Assembly: GCF_000321225.1 (NCBI RefSeq)
Contig: NW_004450483.1
Location: 1,399,758-1,463,757 of the forward strand
Source: Odobenus rosmarus divergens
Lineage: Eukaryota > Chordata > Mammalia > Carnivora > Odobenidae
Length of the DNA: 64,000 nucleotides
Direction of reading: 5' to 3'
Part shown: piece after piece, positions 1 through 10,279 of the stretch
Layout: each line of letters starts with the position of its first letter
Position numbering within the stretch: the stretch's first letter is position 1
Program-made: the position numbers and the translations under genes
The notes under the pieces: generated by a model
Database searches by the model: none
Told to the model about the DNA's origin: nothing
What the model saw: only the letters and a program-made list of their open reading frames with translations

Positions 1-74
1 AGCCCACAGTCCCTGCGGAGGTGGCCTCATTAAAGGCCTCATGGTCCAGTGGGCAGGGCATCAGACTGGACATC

Positions 75-165
75 TGGAGGCTTGGGGCCTGGTCCAGCTT
101 GCTGCTGCTTTGCTGGGTGACCTTAAGCAGATTACTTGGCCTCTCAGTGCCCCATCTGCCCCCTG
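75..165 (+). repeat. MIR SINE fragment
   Basis: Matches the MIR middle: 'gctgggtgaccttaagcagattacttggcctctcagtgcc' reads, in pieces, like the conserved 'tgtgaccttgggcaagttacttaacctctctgtgcctcag' segment. Old and diverged; ends are approximate. Confidence 0.7.
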
Positions 166-417
166 CCTCCTCCCTGTCTGGCAAGGCTTTCTGGAAGGAA
201 TATTAATGGGGCGGCTCACAGAAGCCCGGATTCGACAGCACCTCGCTTTTAGCCAGGCCAGCCATGCCAGGGGTTGGCAGGGACATGAAGGAACCCTTCC
301 TTCTGAAACCCTCTGAGAACCTCATCCCAGCATTGCTTCCTCAGGCTGCCACAGGCCTGGCTGGGACGCAAAGCTCTGAGGTGCATCCCAGAGCAGGAAG
401 GGCCATTAGGATGACCT

Positions 418-505
418 CTTGCAGGTGGGGAAACCGAGGTCAGGAAGGGCAGCCTGGTGGTGGCTTTGCTGGGCTGGGAGCCAGGGCATCCAATCTCCGG
501 GTCCT
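418..505 (-). repeat. MIR fragment, antisense
   Basis: 'ggtggggaaaccgaggtcag' corresponds to the antisense MIR core 'gatgaggaaactgaggc', followed by a degraded 'gggagccagggcatccaatc' arm. Weak but in the right order. Confidence 0.5.
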
Positions 506-514
506 TCTATTTCT

Positions 515-645
515 CCCCTGGGCTCTTCACTCCAGCCTCCCCTTCCTGCCACGGTCGCCACAATAGAGCTCTTCACCCAAGGATCTAACCCTGTCAATCC
601 CTGTGTCAGCCCCTTCCATGACCTCCCGTCATCTGGGTGATCGAG
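515..645 (+). repeat. Possible L2 fragment
   Basis: A pyrimidine-rich stretch ending 'ccccttccatgacctcccgtc' resembles the coding part of L2 ('cttcaatggctccccat' region). Divergence is high and the call rests on general similarity. Confidence 0.35.
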
Positions 646-945
646 CGCCTCAGCCGGCACCCCAACCCCCTTCTCTGCAGCCTCCTCCATGGCTTTCCTC
701 TAGCCATGCCCAACCCAGGCTCCGGCCCTTAACAACCAGTGCCATCCCTGCCAGCCGGGGGGGCCTCCTCTGCTGGTCTCTTGGGGGAACTGATGGCCCT
801 TCATGACTGCAGCGTCACATCCCTTCTGCAGGACACATGTTCCAAGCTGCCCCCCCAAAGGCACTTCGGTCTTGCAGCATGCAGGCCCATCTCCATCAGA
901 GCACTGCCCACCTGGATAATGAGGGCCTACAGGGTGGGACCTCCC

Positions 946-1148
946 TTTTTTTTTTTTTTTAAGATTTTATTTATTTATTTGAGAGAGAGAGAATGAGAGA
1001 GAGAGAGAGCACGAGAGGGAAGAGGGTCCGAGGGAGAAGCAGACTCCCCGCCGAGCAGGGAGCCCGATGCGGGGCTCGATCCCAGGACTCCAGGATCATG
1101 ACCTGAGCCGAAGGCAGTCGCTTAACCGACTGAGCCACCCAGGCGCCC
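946..1148 (-). mobile_element. CAN-SINE (tRNA-derived carnivore SINE), antisense
   Basis: Reads on the minus strand as a full SINE: the head (gggcgcctgggtggctcagt, pol III box A region) lies at the right end and the A-rich tail appears as a T run at 946-960. An imperfect 10-bp target-site duplication (gggacctccc at 936-945, gggacctgcc at 1149-1158, one mismatch) brackets it. There is also a GA-rich low-complexity segment at about 981-1020. Confidence 0.97.
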
Positions 1149-1179
1149 GGGACCTGCCTTTCTGTCCTGTTGGGGCCCC

Positions 1180-1240
1180 AGGATAGGCCCAGGGTTTGGC
1201 AAGTAGTAGGTGCTCGGTAGATGTGAGCTGAATGAAGACT
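1180..1240 (+). repeat. L2 (or MIR) 3' end fragment
   Basis: 'gcaagtagtaggtgctcggtagatgtgagctgaatgaag', read in pieces, matches the terminal L2 stretch 'acatagtaggtgctcaataaatg...tgaatgaa'. Only the last 60 bases survive. Confidence 0.6.
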
Positions 1241-1489
1241 AAGAGGTCAAACCCAGCATCCTGATCCCGTTAGCCCCCTACCCTCCTCTCTTCCCCTCCA
1301 GTCAGTCCTTCATTTACAACCTTTGTCCCAGGAGCCGGGACTCATCAGGGCCCTCATGCTGCCCTGCGGCTGCGCCCCACCGCCCCCCCCCAGCACCGCA
1401 GGGCCAGCCCAAACTTTTCTTTTTAGTTGTCTGAGCCCCAGGCTCTTCATCCTAACAATCCTTCCTGCTCATTGCGCCTTAGCTTGCAC

Positions 1490-1640
1490 TAAGTGTATAG
1501 CTACATATCCCTGAAACAACCCTGCAGCTCAGTTTACAGCAGAGAAACTGAGGCGCAGGTATACTAAGTGGCTTCTCGGGGATCACACAGCTGGGAGAGG
1601 CAGGACCTGAATTAAAGCTCATGTTCCTGTCCCCACCAAC
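1490..1640 (-). repeat. MIR, antisense
   Basis: The ordered antisense MIR landmarks 'agagaaactgaggcgcagg', 'gatcacacagctgggagagg' and 'aggacctgaattaaagctc' are all present. Confidence 0.85.
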
Positions 1641-2011
1641 ACCCACTCTCCTCCAAGTCCTGCCACGGGGACTCGCTTAGAGGCATGGAGTCAGCCGAGT
1701 TGCCAAGGGCCAATAAGAAATTTCCTGGGTGGCCCTTTCCCATTGGCATTGGTATTTTAACCAGAGTCTTCAGAGCTTACCGCAAAGTGGGCTTGATGAT
1801 GGGATTCCGACAGCATTATTGACTGATGTTAACACGATTTCTCTCCCTGTATCTCAACAACATACACAATGGACTGGTGAAGGTTAACCCTTCTTCCCGT
1901 CTTTCCCCACTATTGCTCTAATTATTTTTTGTATCTGTTTAACTAAGCCTTCTAAGGGCTGTGGCTTGGGGCAAGAGCCAGAAATGAAATGTTAAATAAA
2001 ATCCTGAAGGC

Positions 2012-2605
2012 TTTAAGATACCAGTTCTCCTCCAAATGACCTATACATTCAACACAATTCCTGTCAAAGCCCTTGTAGGATTTTTTTAAAAAAATAGAAA
2101 TTGACAAATGGGTTCCAAAATTTTTATGGAGAAACAAGGGACTGGAAGAGCCAAAAAAGATTTGAAAAAGAGCAAAGTGGAAGGATTTGAAGAATTACTA
2201 AAAAGCTTCAATAGTCAAGACAATGTGTTATTGACAAAAGACACAGATCAATGGAAGACAGAGAAATAGTAACACAGAGATATGGTCAATTGATTTTTGA
2301 CAAAGATTTAGGCAATTTAATCTTTTCAACACATGGTGCTGGGACAATTGGACCTCCAAATTAAAAAAAAAAAACAAATTTGGACCTTTATTCATCTTAT
2401 ACAAAAATCAACTCAAAATAGATAACAGACCTTAACATAAAACCTAAACCTATAAAACTTCTAGAAGAAAGCCTTAGAGAAAATGTTTGTGACCTTGCAT
2501 TAAGCAGACATGTCTTAAGATATATCACCAAAGCACAATCTATAAAAGAAAAAAAAACCTGATAAATTGGAGTTCATCAAAATTAAAAACCTCTGCTTTG
2601 GGAAA
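2012..2605 (+). mobile_element. L1 ORF2 3' fragment, sense, decayed
   Basis: The segment follows L1 ORF2 downstream of the reverse transcriptase core. 'caacacaattcctgtcaaag', 'ggtcaattgatttttgacaa', 'acacatggtgctgggacaat' and 'cttctagaagaaagccttag' are characteristic landmarks in correct order. Stops and frameshifts break the frame, so it makes no protein. Both ends are truncated and no target-site duplication is visible. Confidence 0.9.
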
Positions 2606-2784
2606 ATTCCCAAGGCTCCAATGGCAGCCATGGGAGCTGAGCCTCCCTACCTCCGGAATGGTGGGAGGTGACTGGGAAGCCCAATGAGTCAGAGGTGGAT
2701 GAGAGCAGCAGCGGAGGGCCAGAAAGACGGTAGGCAGGCATGTGTGGGCTGGGACTGGCTGCAAACCCCTCCCAGCAACGGCGC

Positions 2785-2900
2785 ACAAGCTAAGTCACCT
2801 TCAGCATGTCCCTTAACCTCCCTATACCCACGGCTTCTCATCCATAAAATAGCTGCATCTGGAAAAGCTGCTTTGAGAAACAAATGAGATATGAAAGTAC
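2785..2900 (+). repeat. MIR fragment
   Basis: 'cccttaacctccctata' and 'cttctcatccataaaatagc' match the MIR 'ttaacctctctgtgcctcagtttcctcatctgtaaaatgg' core. Confidence 0.65.
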
Positions 2901-3180
2901 ACACTCAACAGTTGCAAATTCCTCTCTCTTTCCCTCCCTCTCCTCAGAGAGGATACATACCAATTAAGGAGACAGAATAAATAAATGTGAAAGCACCAGA
3001 AAATTTCTAATTGAAGGAATTACCGAAAAGACAGACCAGGAAAGTGAGCCTCTGATCTATCTCCCTGCTATTTGATGTCCTCCCACAAAAATCCCCGAGC
3101 CAGCCCAAAGCTCGGAACGTGGATGGTTCAGCAACGAAATCTTGTTTGGTTCAAGAATCGATATTAAAATGATGCATGGG

Positions 3181-3380
3181 GGTGTACCTGGGTGGCTCAG
3201 TCGGTTAAGAGTCTGACTTGAGCTCAGGTCATGATCTCCGGGTCCTAGGATCGAGCCCCGAATCGGGCTCCTGGCTCAGAGGCGAGTCTGCTTCTCCCTC
3301 TGCCCACCCCGCACCCGCTCATGCTAGTTCTCTCTCAAATAAATAAATAAAATCTTTTTCAAAAAATTAAAAAATAAAAT
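3181..3380 (+). mobile_element. CAN-SINE, sense, with 15-bp target-site duplication
   Basis: The head 'gggtggctcagtcggttaag', box-B-like 'aggatcgagccccg', CT-rich stretch, (aaat)n and A-rich tail are all present. A perfect duplication, aaaatgatgcatggg, occupies 3166-3180 and 3381-3395. This is a clean target-primed insertion, and the intact duplication suggests it is moderately young. Confidence 0.98.
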
Positions 3381-3749
3381 AAAATGATGCATGGGTTAAT
3401 AGATCCAGTGCAATTACCTTTAGGTCAGGAAATTGTATATTTTAGAAAGTATTTGATGCAAAGAGATACAAGAAAACCCTTGGTCTCAGAGGGTAAATGA
3501 TCCATGGTATGTGAATGTCAGTTACACAGAACACTCCATCCTCAAAGCAAGCTGCGAGATTAGAGTGTTTTAGCTCAAGGAGTGGGGAAGTTAGAAGCAT
3601 CACGGACGGATCCACGGGTAGGGTATTTGGCAGGTTTTACCTCGGCCAGGAGCATGGGTCAGTAGCCAGGAGAAAAGGGGGAGCAATATCATCAGCTATC
3701 TTATAACTGAACAGTGTGTTTAAAGGGCAGGGGGGCCCTGGACTTTTCC

Positions 3750-3880
3750 CTTCAACTCAACAAGCATGGATTGAATTCCTCTGTTCCAGGCTCTGAGCCC
3801 AACACTGCGAATAAACAGAGACCTAACCAAAACCAGGATAGGGGTTCCCTGTCCTGAAGGAGCTCCCCAAAATAGGCCTG
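3750..3880 (-). repeat. L2 3' region, antisense
   Basis: 'caacaagcatggattgaatt', 'ggctctgagcccaacactg' and 'aataaacagagacctaacc...tgtcctgaaggagct' match antisense L2 ('aacatttattgagcacc...ccctgccctcatggagct'). Confidence 0.75.
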
Positions 3881-3947
3881 TGGAAGGGGGATTCCAATCT
3901 GGTCAGCCCATCCTTGTACTGGCATTCTGGCTGAGATGGATCATCAG

Positions 3948-4189
3948 GGGCACCTGGGTGGCTCAGTCGGCAAAGCATCTGCCTTCAGCTCAGGTTGTGA
4001 TCCCGGGATCCCGGGATCGAGCCCCATGTCGAGCTCCCTGCTCAGCCGGCAGCCTGCTTCTCCCTCTCCCTCTGCCTCTCCCCTTACCCTCTGTGTCTCC
4101 CCTCTCCCTCTGCTTCTCCCCTCTGCCTCTCCCCACTGCTCATGCTTGCTCTCTCTCTCAAATAAATAAATACATTTTTTTTAAATGAA
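3948..4189 (+). mobile_element. CAN-SINE with expanded CT-rich middle
   Basis: The SINE head lies at 3949 and the (aaat)n/A-rich tail ends near 4189. It is flanked by a perfect 12-bp duplication, atggatcatcag, at 3936-3947 and 4190-4201. The CT-rich segment (about 4060-4137) is longer than in the other copies and carries repeated 'cccctctccctctgcttctc' units, which points to slippage growth. 'atcccggg' is also duplicated at about 4000-4018. Confidence 0.98.
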
Positions 4190-4201
4190 ATGGATCATCA
4201 G

Positions 4202-4705
4202 TTCAGTGTCCGTAAAAGTACCTGGAACCTGATTATGTCACTCCCCTGCTAATGTCCTTCAACGGGTCCCCACTACTATTTCATTACTGGAGTGAAATCC
4301 AAGCTGACAAGACCTGAGAACTCTAGCCCCTGCCTACCTCCCCATTTCCTTCCCAGTCGCCCCCTCGGTCTCAGCTCACGTAAACTGGGTTTTTCCCCAC
4401 ATTCCGATCTCTTTACCACCTTCGGAACATCCCCACCTCATCTCCCATCACCTGCACACTTCCAGGTCAACCTTCATGTCTCAGCTTCATTGTGGTCAAT
4501 TGGGGGGGGGAGGCGGCATTGTGACCCCTGGGTGAGCTGAGCCCCTCCCCTGCTATATGCACACGGTGTGGTCAACTTCTTCACGGCATTTAGCACAAGT
4601 GTAACTAGATATGCACTGTGTGATCACATGTCTAACTTCCATCTCCTCTGATGAACTGAAGGCTCCATGAACGTGGGGACCAGGCCTCTCTCCTTCATAG
4701 CTCTC
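4202..4705 (+). repeat. L2 LINE, sense (ORF2 end and 3' region)
   Basis: 'gattatgtcactcccctgct', 'tccttcaacgggtccccact', 'ggagtgaaatccaagctgac' and 'tgaactgaaggctccatgaacgtgggg' (in pieces) follow L2 order from the coding end into the 3' part. The preceding CAN-SINE sits at its left edge and may have landed inside L2-rich sequence. Confidence 0.75.
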
Positions 4706-5820
4706 GCCCCAATATGGAGAGAGAGACTGCAGTTCAACTACACAGCTGGCTCAAGCCTGGCCGCAGCCAGGGAAGAGTTGCTGAGTCTCGTGCAGCTGTG
4801 TCCAAAGTCTTCTCGTTCAAGGACAGTGAGACCCCTCAGCCTCCAGGCTCCATACTGGTCCAGAATTCCTTCCTCCCTGTCTTCCCTTGTCCTCCGCCTA
4901 GCTTCTGCCCCTCCCTCACCCTGTGGCCTGGAAGGTCACACCCTGTGTTAGCACCGTGGTGCTAACAGTCTCTAGTCTCTGTCTCAGATTGTTCTCACCT
5001 CCCCTTGTTGGGTTTGTACCCACCGTTTTCTGGAGTAGCTTTACTTCCCCACCTGCGGCTTGACCCTGCCCCCATGGTGGCTTTGCTGGCTGCTCACCAG
5101 ATCAAGTTTTACTGCAGAGCCTTTATGACCATGGATAGCTCAAAGTGAGGCAGAGGGATGGACTCCCCGATGGGGGTCTGAGTGGCAGGCCCTGATCCCT
5201 GTGTCCCTTTAGCAGTGCAGTGGAAAGGGGGGATTCCAAAGTTACATTGTGTGCATGAAGACTGCATCCTCACTGAGGACCCTGAGGCCAACCTTAACAC
5301 AGACACAGCCCCCGTCTCTATGCAAAAGGAGCCCCCTCGAGGGGGTGGGTGTAAGGCGGAAGGGGAGCACCTGACTGAGAGCTAGCTCTTCCTAGGTGGC
5401 AGTCCTTCTCCTTCCTTTGAACACCCTGATGGTTGTAGGCAGGCCAGCCTTATATTCTCAGGTTACAGGCACAAGGGTGAAAAGCACGCAGTCTCCAGAC
5501 TCCCAGCAGTGGGCTCCTTTCAGGGGTAAAGTGCTCCCAAGGGTGCACTCATCAAGCCTCTTCAGGGCTGGAGAGCACAGCAGGGAGACTGTAATCCAGC
5601 ACTGCTGAATGGGAACACTCCTGTCAAGAGGCTGGGGACACGGATGGCACCGTGAGGATGGACCCCGGCTGCAAACACAGCTACTCTCCTGGATTTGCCC
5701 CACCTGGGGGCCCCAGACCACGCTGACCCCGAGTTGCTCGCCGAGCTGGGGTAGCTGGGGGCAGATTGGCATCCCTGCACTGCTCCTGGGCACCACGGCG
5801 GGCACATCAAGTCACAGCAC
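4706..5820. other. Unique GC-rich DNA, no gene recognised
   Basis: No repeat family or exon is recognisable. Open frames up to about 115 codons occur on both strands but have no recognisable domain. A 14-bp perfect palindrome, cccccTCGAggggg, lies at 5332-5345. Confidence 0.5.
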
Positions 5821-5824
5821 GTCC

Positions 5825-6080
5825 GCCTTATTTGCCAATCTGTTGACTGTGCCCCCTGGCCCTCAAGTCCCTATTCATTGGGCGGTAAACATGTTACCTA
5901 GCAACCGAGTGTCAATATCAACAAAGGCGCGGATGAAGTTGTTAATCTGGCCAGAGTGACAGCGGGCCCGGCGCTCTGCCTGGCTTCTCTACTTATTGTC
6001 TGCCACTTAGACTGGCCCACGAGGATATCTACGCTCAAAAGACCCCACATCTCCCTCCACTATGAAAATTAAATGAAGTG
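5825..6080. promoter_or_regulatory. Candidate regulatory block with RFX X-box, FOX, CCAAT and SOX motifs
   Basis: Within about 55 bases lie an inverted CCAAT (attgg, 5877-5881), a forkhead core GTAAACA (5885-5891), GTTACCTAGCAAC (5893-5905) and AACAAAGG (5920-5927). The third fits the RFX X-box (GTNRCC-N-RGYAAC). Another ccaat lies at 5835-5839. The surrounding 250 bases carry no recognisable repeat. Motif identity is seen directly; any enhancer or promoter role is inference, since conservation cannot be tested here. Confidence 0.45.
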
Positions 6081-6143
6081 TGCGTCTCAGGCAGGGAAAA
6101 GGCACCGGCATTGGTCTGCCTGGGGATCTTGTTTTTCTTTTCT

Positions 6144-6177
6144 CCCCCCCCCCCCCCCCCCCCCCGCCCGCCCGCCC
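6144..6177. repeat. 22-C homopolymer followed by (GCCC)3
   Basis: There are 22 consecutive C (6144-6165), then gcccgcccgccc. The minus strand has four or more G-tracts with single-base loops, so it is a strong G-quadruplex candidate; the plus strand could form an i-motif. The tract length is likely unstable and prone to assembly error. Confidence 0.95.
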
Positions 6178-6454
6178 TTGTGGTGGCCTGTGGGCTAGAG
6201 TGCTTCCCCTGAGGGCAGTGACTGCTGCTAATTTACAGGAACAATGTGGACACTCCAGGGCCCGGCTGCACACCCGAAGAGACATGCCTGTCATTTGTCC
6301 TGTTCGCGGGACTCCAGGTGGGGCTTGGAGGGCACAGCTGGCTCTGAGATTCAGCCCTGCGCTGGGCTCAGGCCTGGGCCACAGGTGGTCCCTATGGAAC
6401 AGGATCAGGCCAAGTGCATGGCGGGAGGCCTTCGAGGGTGGCTGGGGACACAGC

Positions 6455-6900
6455 AGGTCCCTCCTCCCTGGAGCTTGGATTCTAGGGGAAACAGCCCATA
6501 AACCAATAAAGAAATGGGTCCACCACACAGGTACCTGGGGAAAGAGCATTTCGCGAGGCAGGTTGACAAATGCAACGTCCTGAGGATGGGAGGAGTTTTG
6601 TGTTTTTAAGGAGCTGCGGGAAGACCCCAGTGTCTGTCTGTCTGCCTGGAAAGAGGGGGCTGGCATGAGGTAGGAGGGAGGTCTCAGAGGACTCAGCCCT
6701 CTTGCAAGGCCTGGAGGGCCAGGGCCAGGACCTCGGGGTTTATCTAAGGGGGATGGGGAGCCAGTGTGGAGTTTCCATTTTCAGGGTGACTTGGTCTAAT
6801 TTCCACCGTAGCCGCTTTGTGGAGAAGGGAATGCAGCGGCCCAGTGTGTGCAGAAACCAGTTAGGAGGCTCCAGGAGAGGCCAGGTAAGAAATGCTAGAG
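6455..6900 (-). repeat. L2 LINE, antisense
   Basis: 'gagcttggattctaggggaa', 'cccataaaccaataaagaa', 'gatggggagccagtgtggag' and 'ccagttaggaggctccagga' match antisense L2 landmarks in order (for example 'gggaagccattggagggttt' and 'ccagttaggaggctattgca'). Diverged, with a gap around 6600-6700. Confidence 0.7.
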
Positions 6901-7159
6901 GGTCAGTTCTGTCCCCGGGAGGCGCCCCCTGCAGCTGTTCGTGGAGAAGTGGAGAGAGCATGAGGGGGCGTCTAGCCTGGCTGGGGCTTGGGCTCAGGAG
7001 GCTGAAGGGAGAGTCCGAGAGCCGACCTCCAGGCTTGGCATTGGAAGAGCGCCTCCCCTCTAAGAACCCGTTCCTCATGGGCTAGCCCTGCTCCTCTTTG
7101 CTCTGTTTACCCTCCAGAACACTAGGAGGACAGACAGCACTTCCAGGTGTGAGGACCGC

Positions 7160-7320
7160 AGGTTTGGAGTCTGGCCAAACGGGGTTCTAAGCCTCATGGC
7201 ACCGTTTATTAGCTGTGTGACCTTGGGCAAGCCATTCAACCTCCCTGGGCCTCAACTTTTTTCTTCTTTAACATGGGCTAATGGCATTTACCTCAAATGG
7301 TGCTCAATCAATGCTTCATT
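7160..7320 (+). repeat. MIR, nearly full length
   Basis: 'gtttggagtctggcc' start, 'ttattagctgtgtgaccttg', 'ggcaagccattcaacctccc', 'aacatgggctaatgg' and 'ggtgctcaatcaatgcttca' occur in order. Confidence 0.9.
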
Positions 7321-7400
7321 ATTTGTCCAGCAAGCACTTTTTTTTAGTGCCAGGCACTGTGCAAGCTATTGAGGTGAGTTAGACCTGGCCCTTTTTCTCT
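7318..7400 (-). repeat. L2 3' end, antisense
   Basis: 'gtccagcaagcactt', 'agtgccaggcactgtgcaag' and 'ctattgaggtgagttagacc' match antisense L2 'agcacctactatgtgccaggcactgtgctaggcgctgggg'. Confidence 0.65.
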
Positions 7401-7569
7401 TGGGGGCAGGAAGACTTCTGGCTCATCAGGAACAACTGCAGCCCAGGGAGTCATGCCCTCAGAAAGCCTTGGCATCCCTGGTCTTTCCCACGGAGCAGGG
7501 GGCGGTGCAGAAGTGAGGGGGTCTTGTAGGGTGGCGGTAGGGTAGAGCAGAAGGGGGGCGGGGCTGGGG

Positions 7570-7710
7570 TTCAGAGACCTAGGTTTTAGGAGGCCCTTGC
7601 CCTGATTTGCTCGGTGACCGTGGGCAAGTCCTTCTTCCTCTGGGTCTTGGTTTCTGCACCTGGAAAATGAAGAAATGGTCCTAGATGGTCTTCAACTTCC
7701 TTCCAGCCCT
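7570..7710 (+). repeat. MIR
   Basis: 'gatttgctcggtgaccgtgg', 'gcaagtccttcttcctctgg' and 'ggaaaatgaagaaatggtcc' follow MIR order, ending in 'ttcaacttccttccagccct', a common MIR-variant 3' segment. Confidence 0.8.
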
Positions 7711-8089
7711 TGAAGCTACAGGGAGAAGGACCCTCCACCTTGGTCCTGAGGCCAGAGCTAGGCAGTTATAGGCTTGGGCTCACTGAGGCAAGGCAGTTTC
7801 AGGACAGCCTTTCAGAACACATCCCACAAATCTGGGGTTCCCTCGGGGGACAGATTCTGGGAGCCGAGGCCCTGCCAAGGCTCAGTGATCACCGATGGAC
7901 GCCATCCCTCACTGTTTTCTTTGAATTCTTCTGATTACTTAAAGGAAGCAGTGGGGCCCACGTGCTCTGAAGACCTCTTGAATTCTTGCTCATCTCCACC
8001 TTCAGTGAGGAGAACACAGCATCAGGACGATGCCTTGAGAAGGGAGAACGTCGAGGCAGAATTTAATAACAATACTTTTCTTGCCTTGT

Positions 8090-8142
8090 GTATGTTACCT
8101 TATTAGTTTCCTTATTAGTTGTATGTTACCTTATTAGTTTCC
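8090..8142 (+). repeat. Short tandem duplication, 31-bp period
   Basis: A 22-base unit beginning gtatgttaccttattagttt at 8090 recurs exactly at 8121. A 9-base spacer (ttattagtt) repeats part of the unit. This is a local replication-slippage duplication just upstream of an old SINE. Confidence 0.9.
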
Positions 8143-8173
8143 CATATAGAGTAAGGACATAAAGTTTCTTTTA

Positions 8174-8300
8174 TTTTTTTGGTTTATCTTTTAAAGATTT
8201 TATTGTTAAGTAATCTCTACGCTCAATGTGGCACTCAAACTCACAACCCCGAGATCAAGGCTCGCACGCTTCACTGAACTGAGCCAACCAGGTGCCCCGT
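8174..8300 (-). mobile_element. Old CAN-SINE, short form, antisense
   Basis: The minus strand has the head 'gcacctggttggctcagtt' and 'ctcggggttgtgagtttgag', with the tail seen as 'ttaaagattttattgttaag'. It lacks the CT-rich segment of the younger copies. It is flanked by aaagtttctttta (8161-8173) and aaagattctttta (8301-8313), a 13-bp duplication with one mismatch. Confidence 0.9.
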
Positions 8301-8454
8301 AAAGATTCTTTTAAAAATAAATTCATTTAATAAACAAGGTAAGACCATTTTGAGACAAAAAAATTGTGTCGAACCATATGAAATCACTGATAATGGACCA
8401 CTTTTCATTGCAAAAATGTCAATTTCGTATGTTTCAACTTGCTATAAAGTAGTG

Positions 8455-8560
8455 ATGATATCAGCTAGCATTTATTGAGGGCTTACTTTGACCAGGAGCT
8501 GCTCTAAGAGCTTTGCAAGGAGGATCTCACAGAGTCCCCAGGGTAAATAGAGTACATGGG
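8455..8560 (-). repeat. MIR 3' part, antisense
   Basis: 'tcagctagcatttattgagg', 'gcttactttgaccaggagct' and 'gctctaagagctttgcaagg' match the antisense MIR end ('aacatttattgagcgcttactatgtgccagg...ctaagcgcttt'). Confidence 0.75.
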
Positions 8561-8639
8561 AAGCACTGCAATTGATTATCTACCAAATCCCAGTAGCTTC
8601 ATGACCTTGGGAAACTCCTTCCACTGTTCGCGGAGAGGC

Positions 8640-10140
8640 GGGTCCCGAGCCTGTGGCCCTTCCTCATCTCTGGTTCCACAGCCCATGATCCATCCCTTGG
8701 CATATTTACTGAGCAGCTAATACAGAAAGCACTGACTGACAAGACTGTGGTTGGGGACTGGGGAGGAGGGATAGGATTCTGGCAAAATGTTGTCCCAGCA
8801 TCAGGGGAGAGAAGCGAGGAGGCAGGCATGTGATGTGGGGCCAGTGGCCAGACGGCCCCTATTGTGCAGCCTATAGAGGGGAGGCATCATCATGGGCACA
8901 GCTGACGGGAAGGCTACCCTGAGAATCCACTGCCCCTAGAGCCCCTTAAAGGCCAAGACTCAGCCATATTCCCCAGGGCAGGGCTGATGGGCACAGGTGC
9001 CCAGAGAGGAGGAGAGGTGGGGATTGGTCGTTCTGCATGTGGCCAGGGAGGACACAGAGGGCCAAGCAGGGGTGGGACTGGAGACAAGACTGGGGAAGTA
9101 GGTCCCGAGGCACATTTCCCTTGCAGTTATGAGGCACACACGGAGCTTCTGGATGCCCTGCCAGCCCTAGCCTGGGCACATGAGGCAGAGATAGTCCCAA
9201 GGTCAGCACAGATGGGACAACTGTACCCAGGAGTGCTGATGCCCGGCAGTGTGCACTTGGAGAGGGGCCCCTGTCCCTACCACCCTCTCCCCAGGGCTCC
9301 TGCTCAGACCAGGTCAGGGCATGTGAAGCCAGTGGGAGCTCCATGGTATGGCGTGGTGAGACACAGACAAGGCGTCCAAGATCCCTCAGTGGGCCATAGT
9401 GGTGGGCGGGTCTTACAAAGTTGGCCCCAAAGGATAAATGTGATTCGGGAGATGCCAGGGAGACTAGAAATCAGGCGGGTGATGAGGATAAAGGTGGAAG
9501 TGAGCTGGTCTGACTCCCAAGTCAGTCAAATACAAGCTTTCCCTTTCTGTGTGTTACCTCCTCACCCCGCCCCCCAAGGAAGAATGGCCAGAAGGTGACC
9601 CGCATACAAACCAGTGGGAAAACACAAACAGAACATTTAAAGCCAGAATCTCTCCCAGCATCAGAGAGGACTTTAGAGAGACCCGGGGTGGGGAGGGTGG
9701 GAGGTTGTCCAGAGAGGGAAACAGTGAATTGCAGACCCTCGGGCTGTAGCCACGGTCAGCAGCAAATGGGGCTCTGTGGGTCTGAGAGCTGAAACAGGTG
9801 CAGGACAGCAGGAGAGATGGTGGTTAGCTCCCTGAGGAACAGGTGCAGCCTCTTTTCCCTCGTCCATCCAATGGGGCTACTATCACTGGCCTTGCCCAAG
9901 ACTGAGGAGTCTGAGGACCAGGGATTAGATCCACCCCATCTTCCCCCTTGCCCTGGGGTAAAGCAGGGTGCTGCCCATGGCTGGGGGAAAGCGAGGCTTG
10001 CAAGGGCAGCTTCTTGGAGGTGCCCAGGGCCAGGAGCGCCACGGAGGGGCAGGCTGGGCAGTGCAGGGCCTGCAGAGAGGGGAGGGGACAGCAGGGGCCG
10101 GGATGGCAACTCTCCTGTCCCCACGGCTACTGTTTAATTT
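8640..10140. other. Unique GC-rich DNA, no gene recognised
   Basis: I see no exon, intact repeat or RNA gene. Overlapping chance frames on both strands (for example 8987-9598) have no recognisable protein features. A possible MIR trace ('catgaccttgggaaactcct') lies just before it, at about 8600. Confidence 0.5.
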
Positions 10141-10149
10141 ACTGAGTCC

Positions 10150-10275
10150 CATAGAGAAGGAGAAGGGTAGGCAAGAAGGGAGAGACAGGAGGAAGGGACA
10201 GACAGAAAGGAAGAGAGATGCGAGCATGGGGAGCTCAGAAGGGAGTCAGAAAGACGGAGGGAGGAGGCAGGTGGG
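10150..10275 (+). repeat. Purine-rich (GA/GGA) low-complexity tract
   Basis: About 125 bases are dominated by G and A (agaaggagaagggtaggcaa and similar), interrupted by a few pyrimidines. Not a simple tandem repeat. Confidence 0.8.
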
Positions 10276-10279
10276 AGTT

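Noticed and set aside
5332..5345. 14-bp perfect palindrome cccccTCGAggggg
   Set aside because: Short GC palindromes of this size are expected occasionally in 64 kb of GC-rich DNA; nothing nearby gives it a role.
6007..6666. 219-codon frame on -
   Set aside because: It crosses the C22/GCCC tract as a poly-Gly run and continues into an L2 relic; not a gene.
8987..9598. 203-codon frame on +
   Set aside because: No domain, no conserved-looking blocks, and frames on the opposite strand are equally open.
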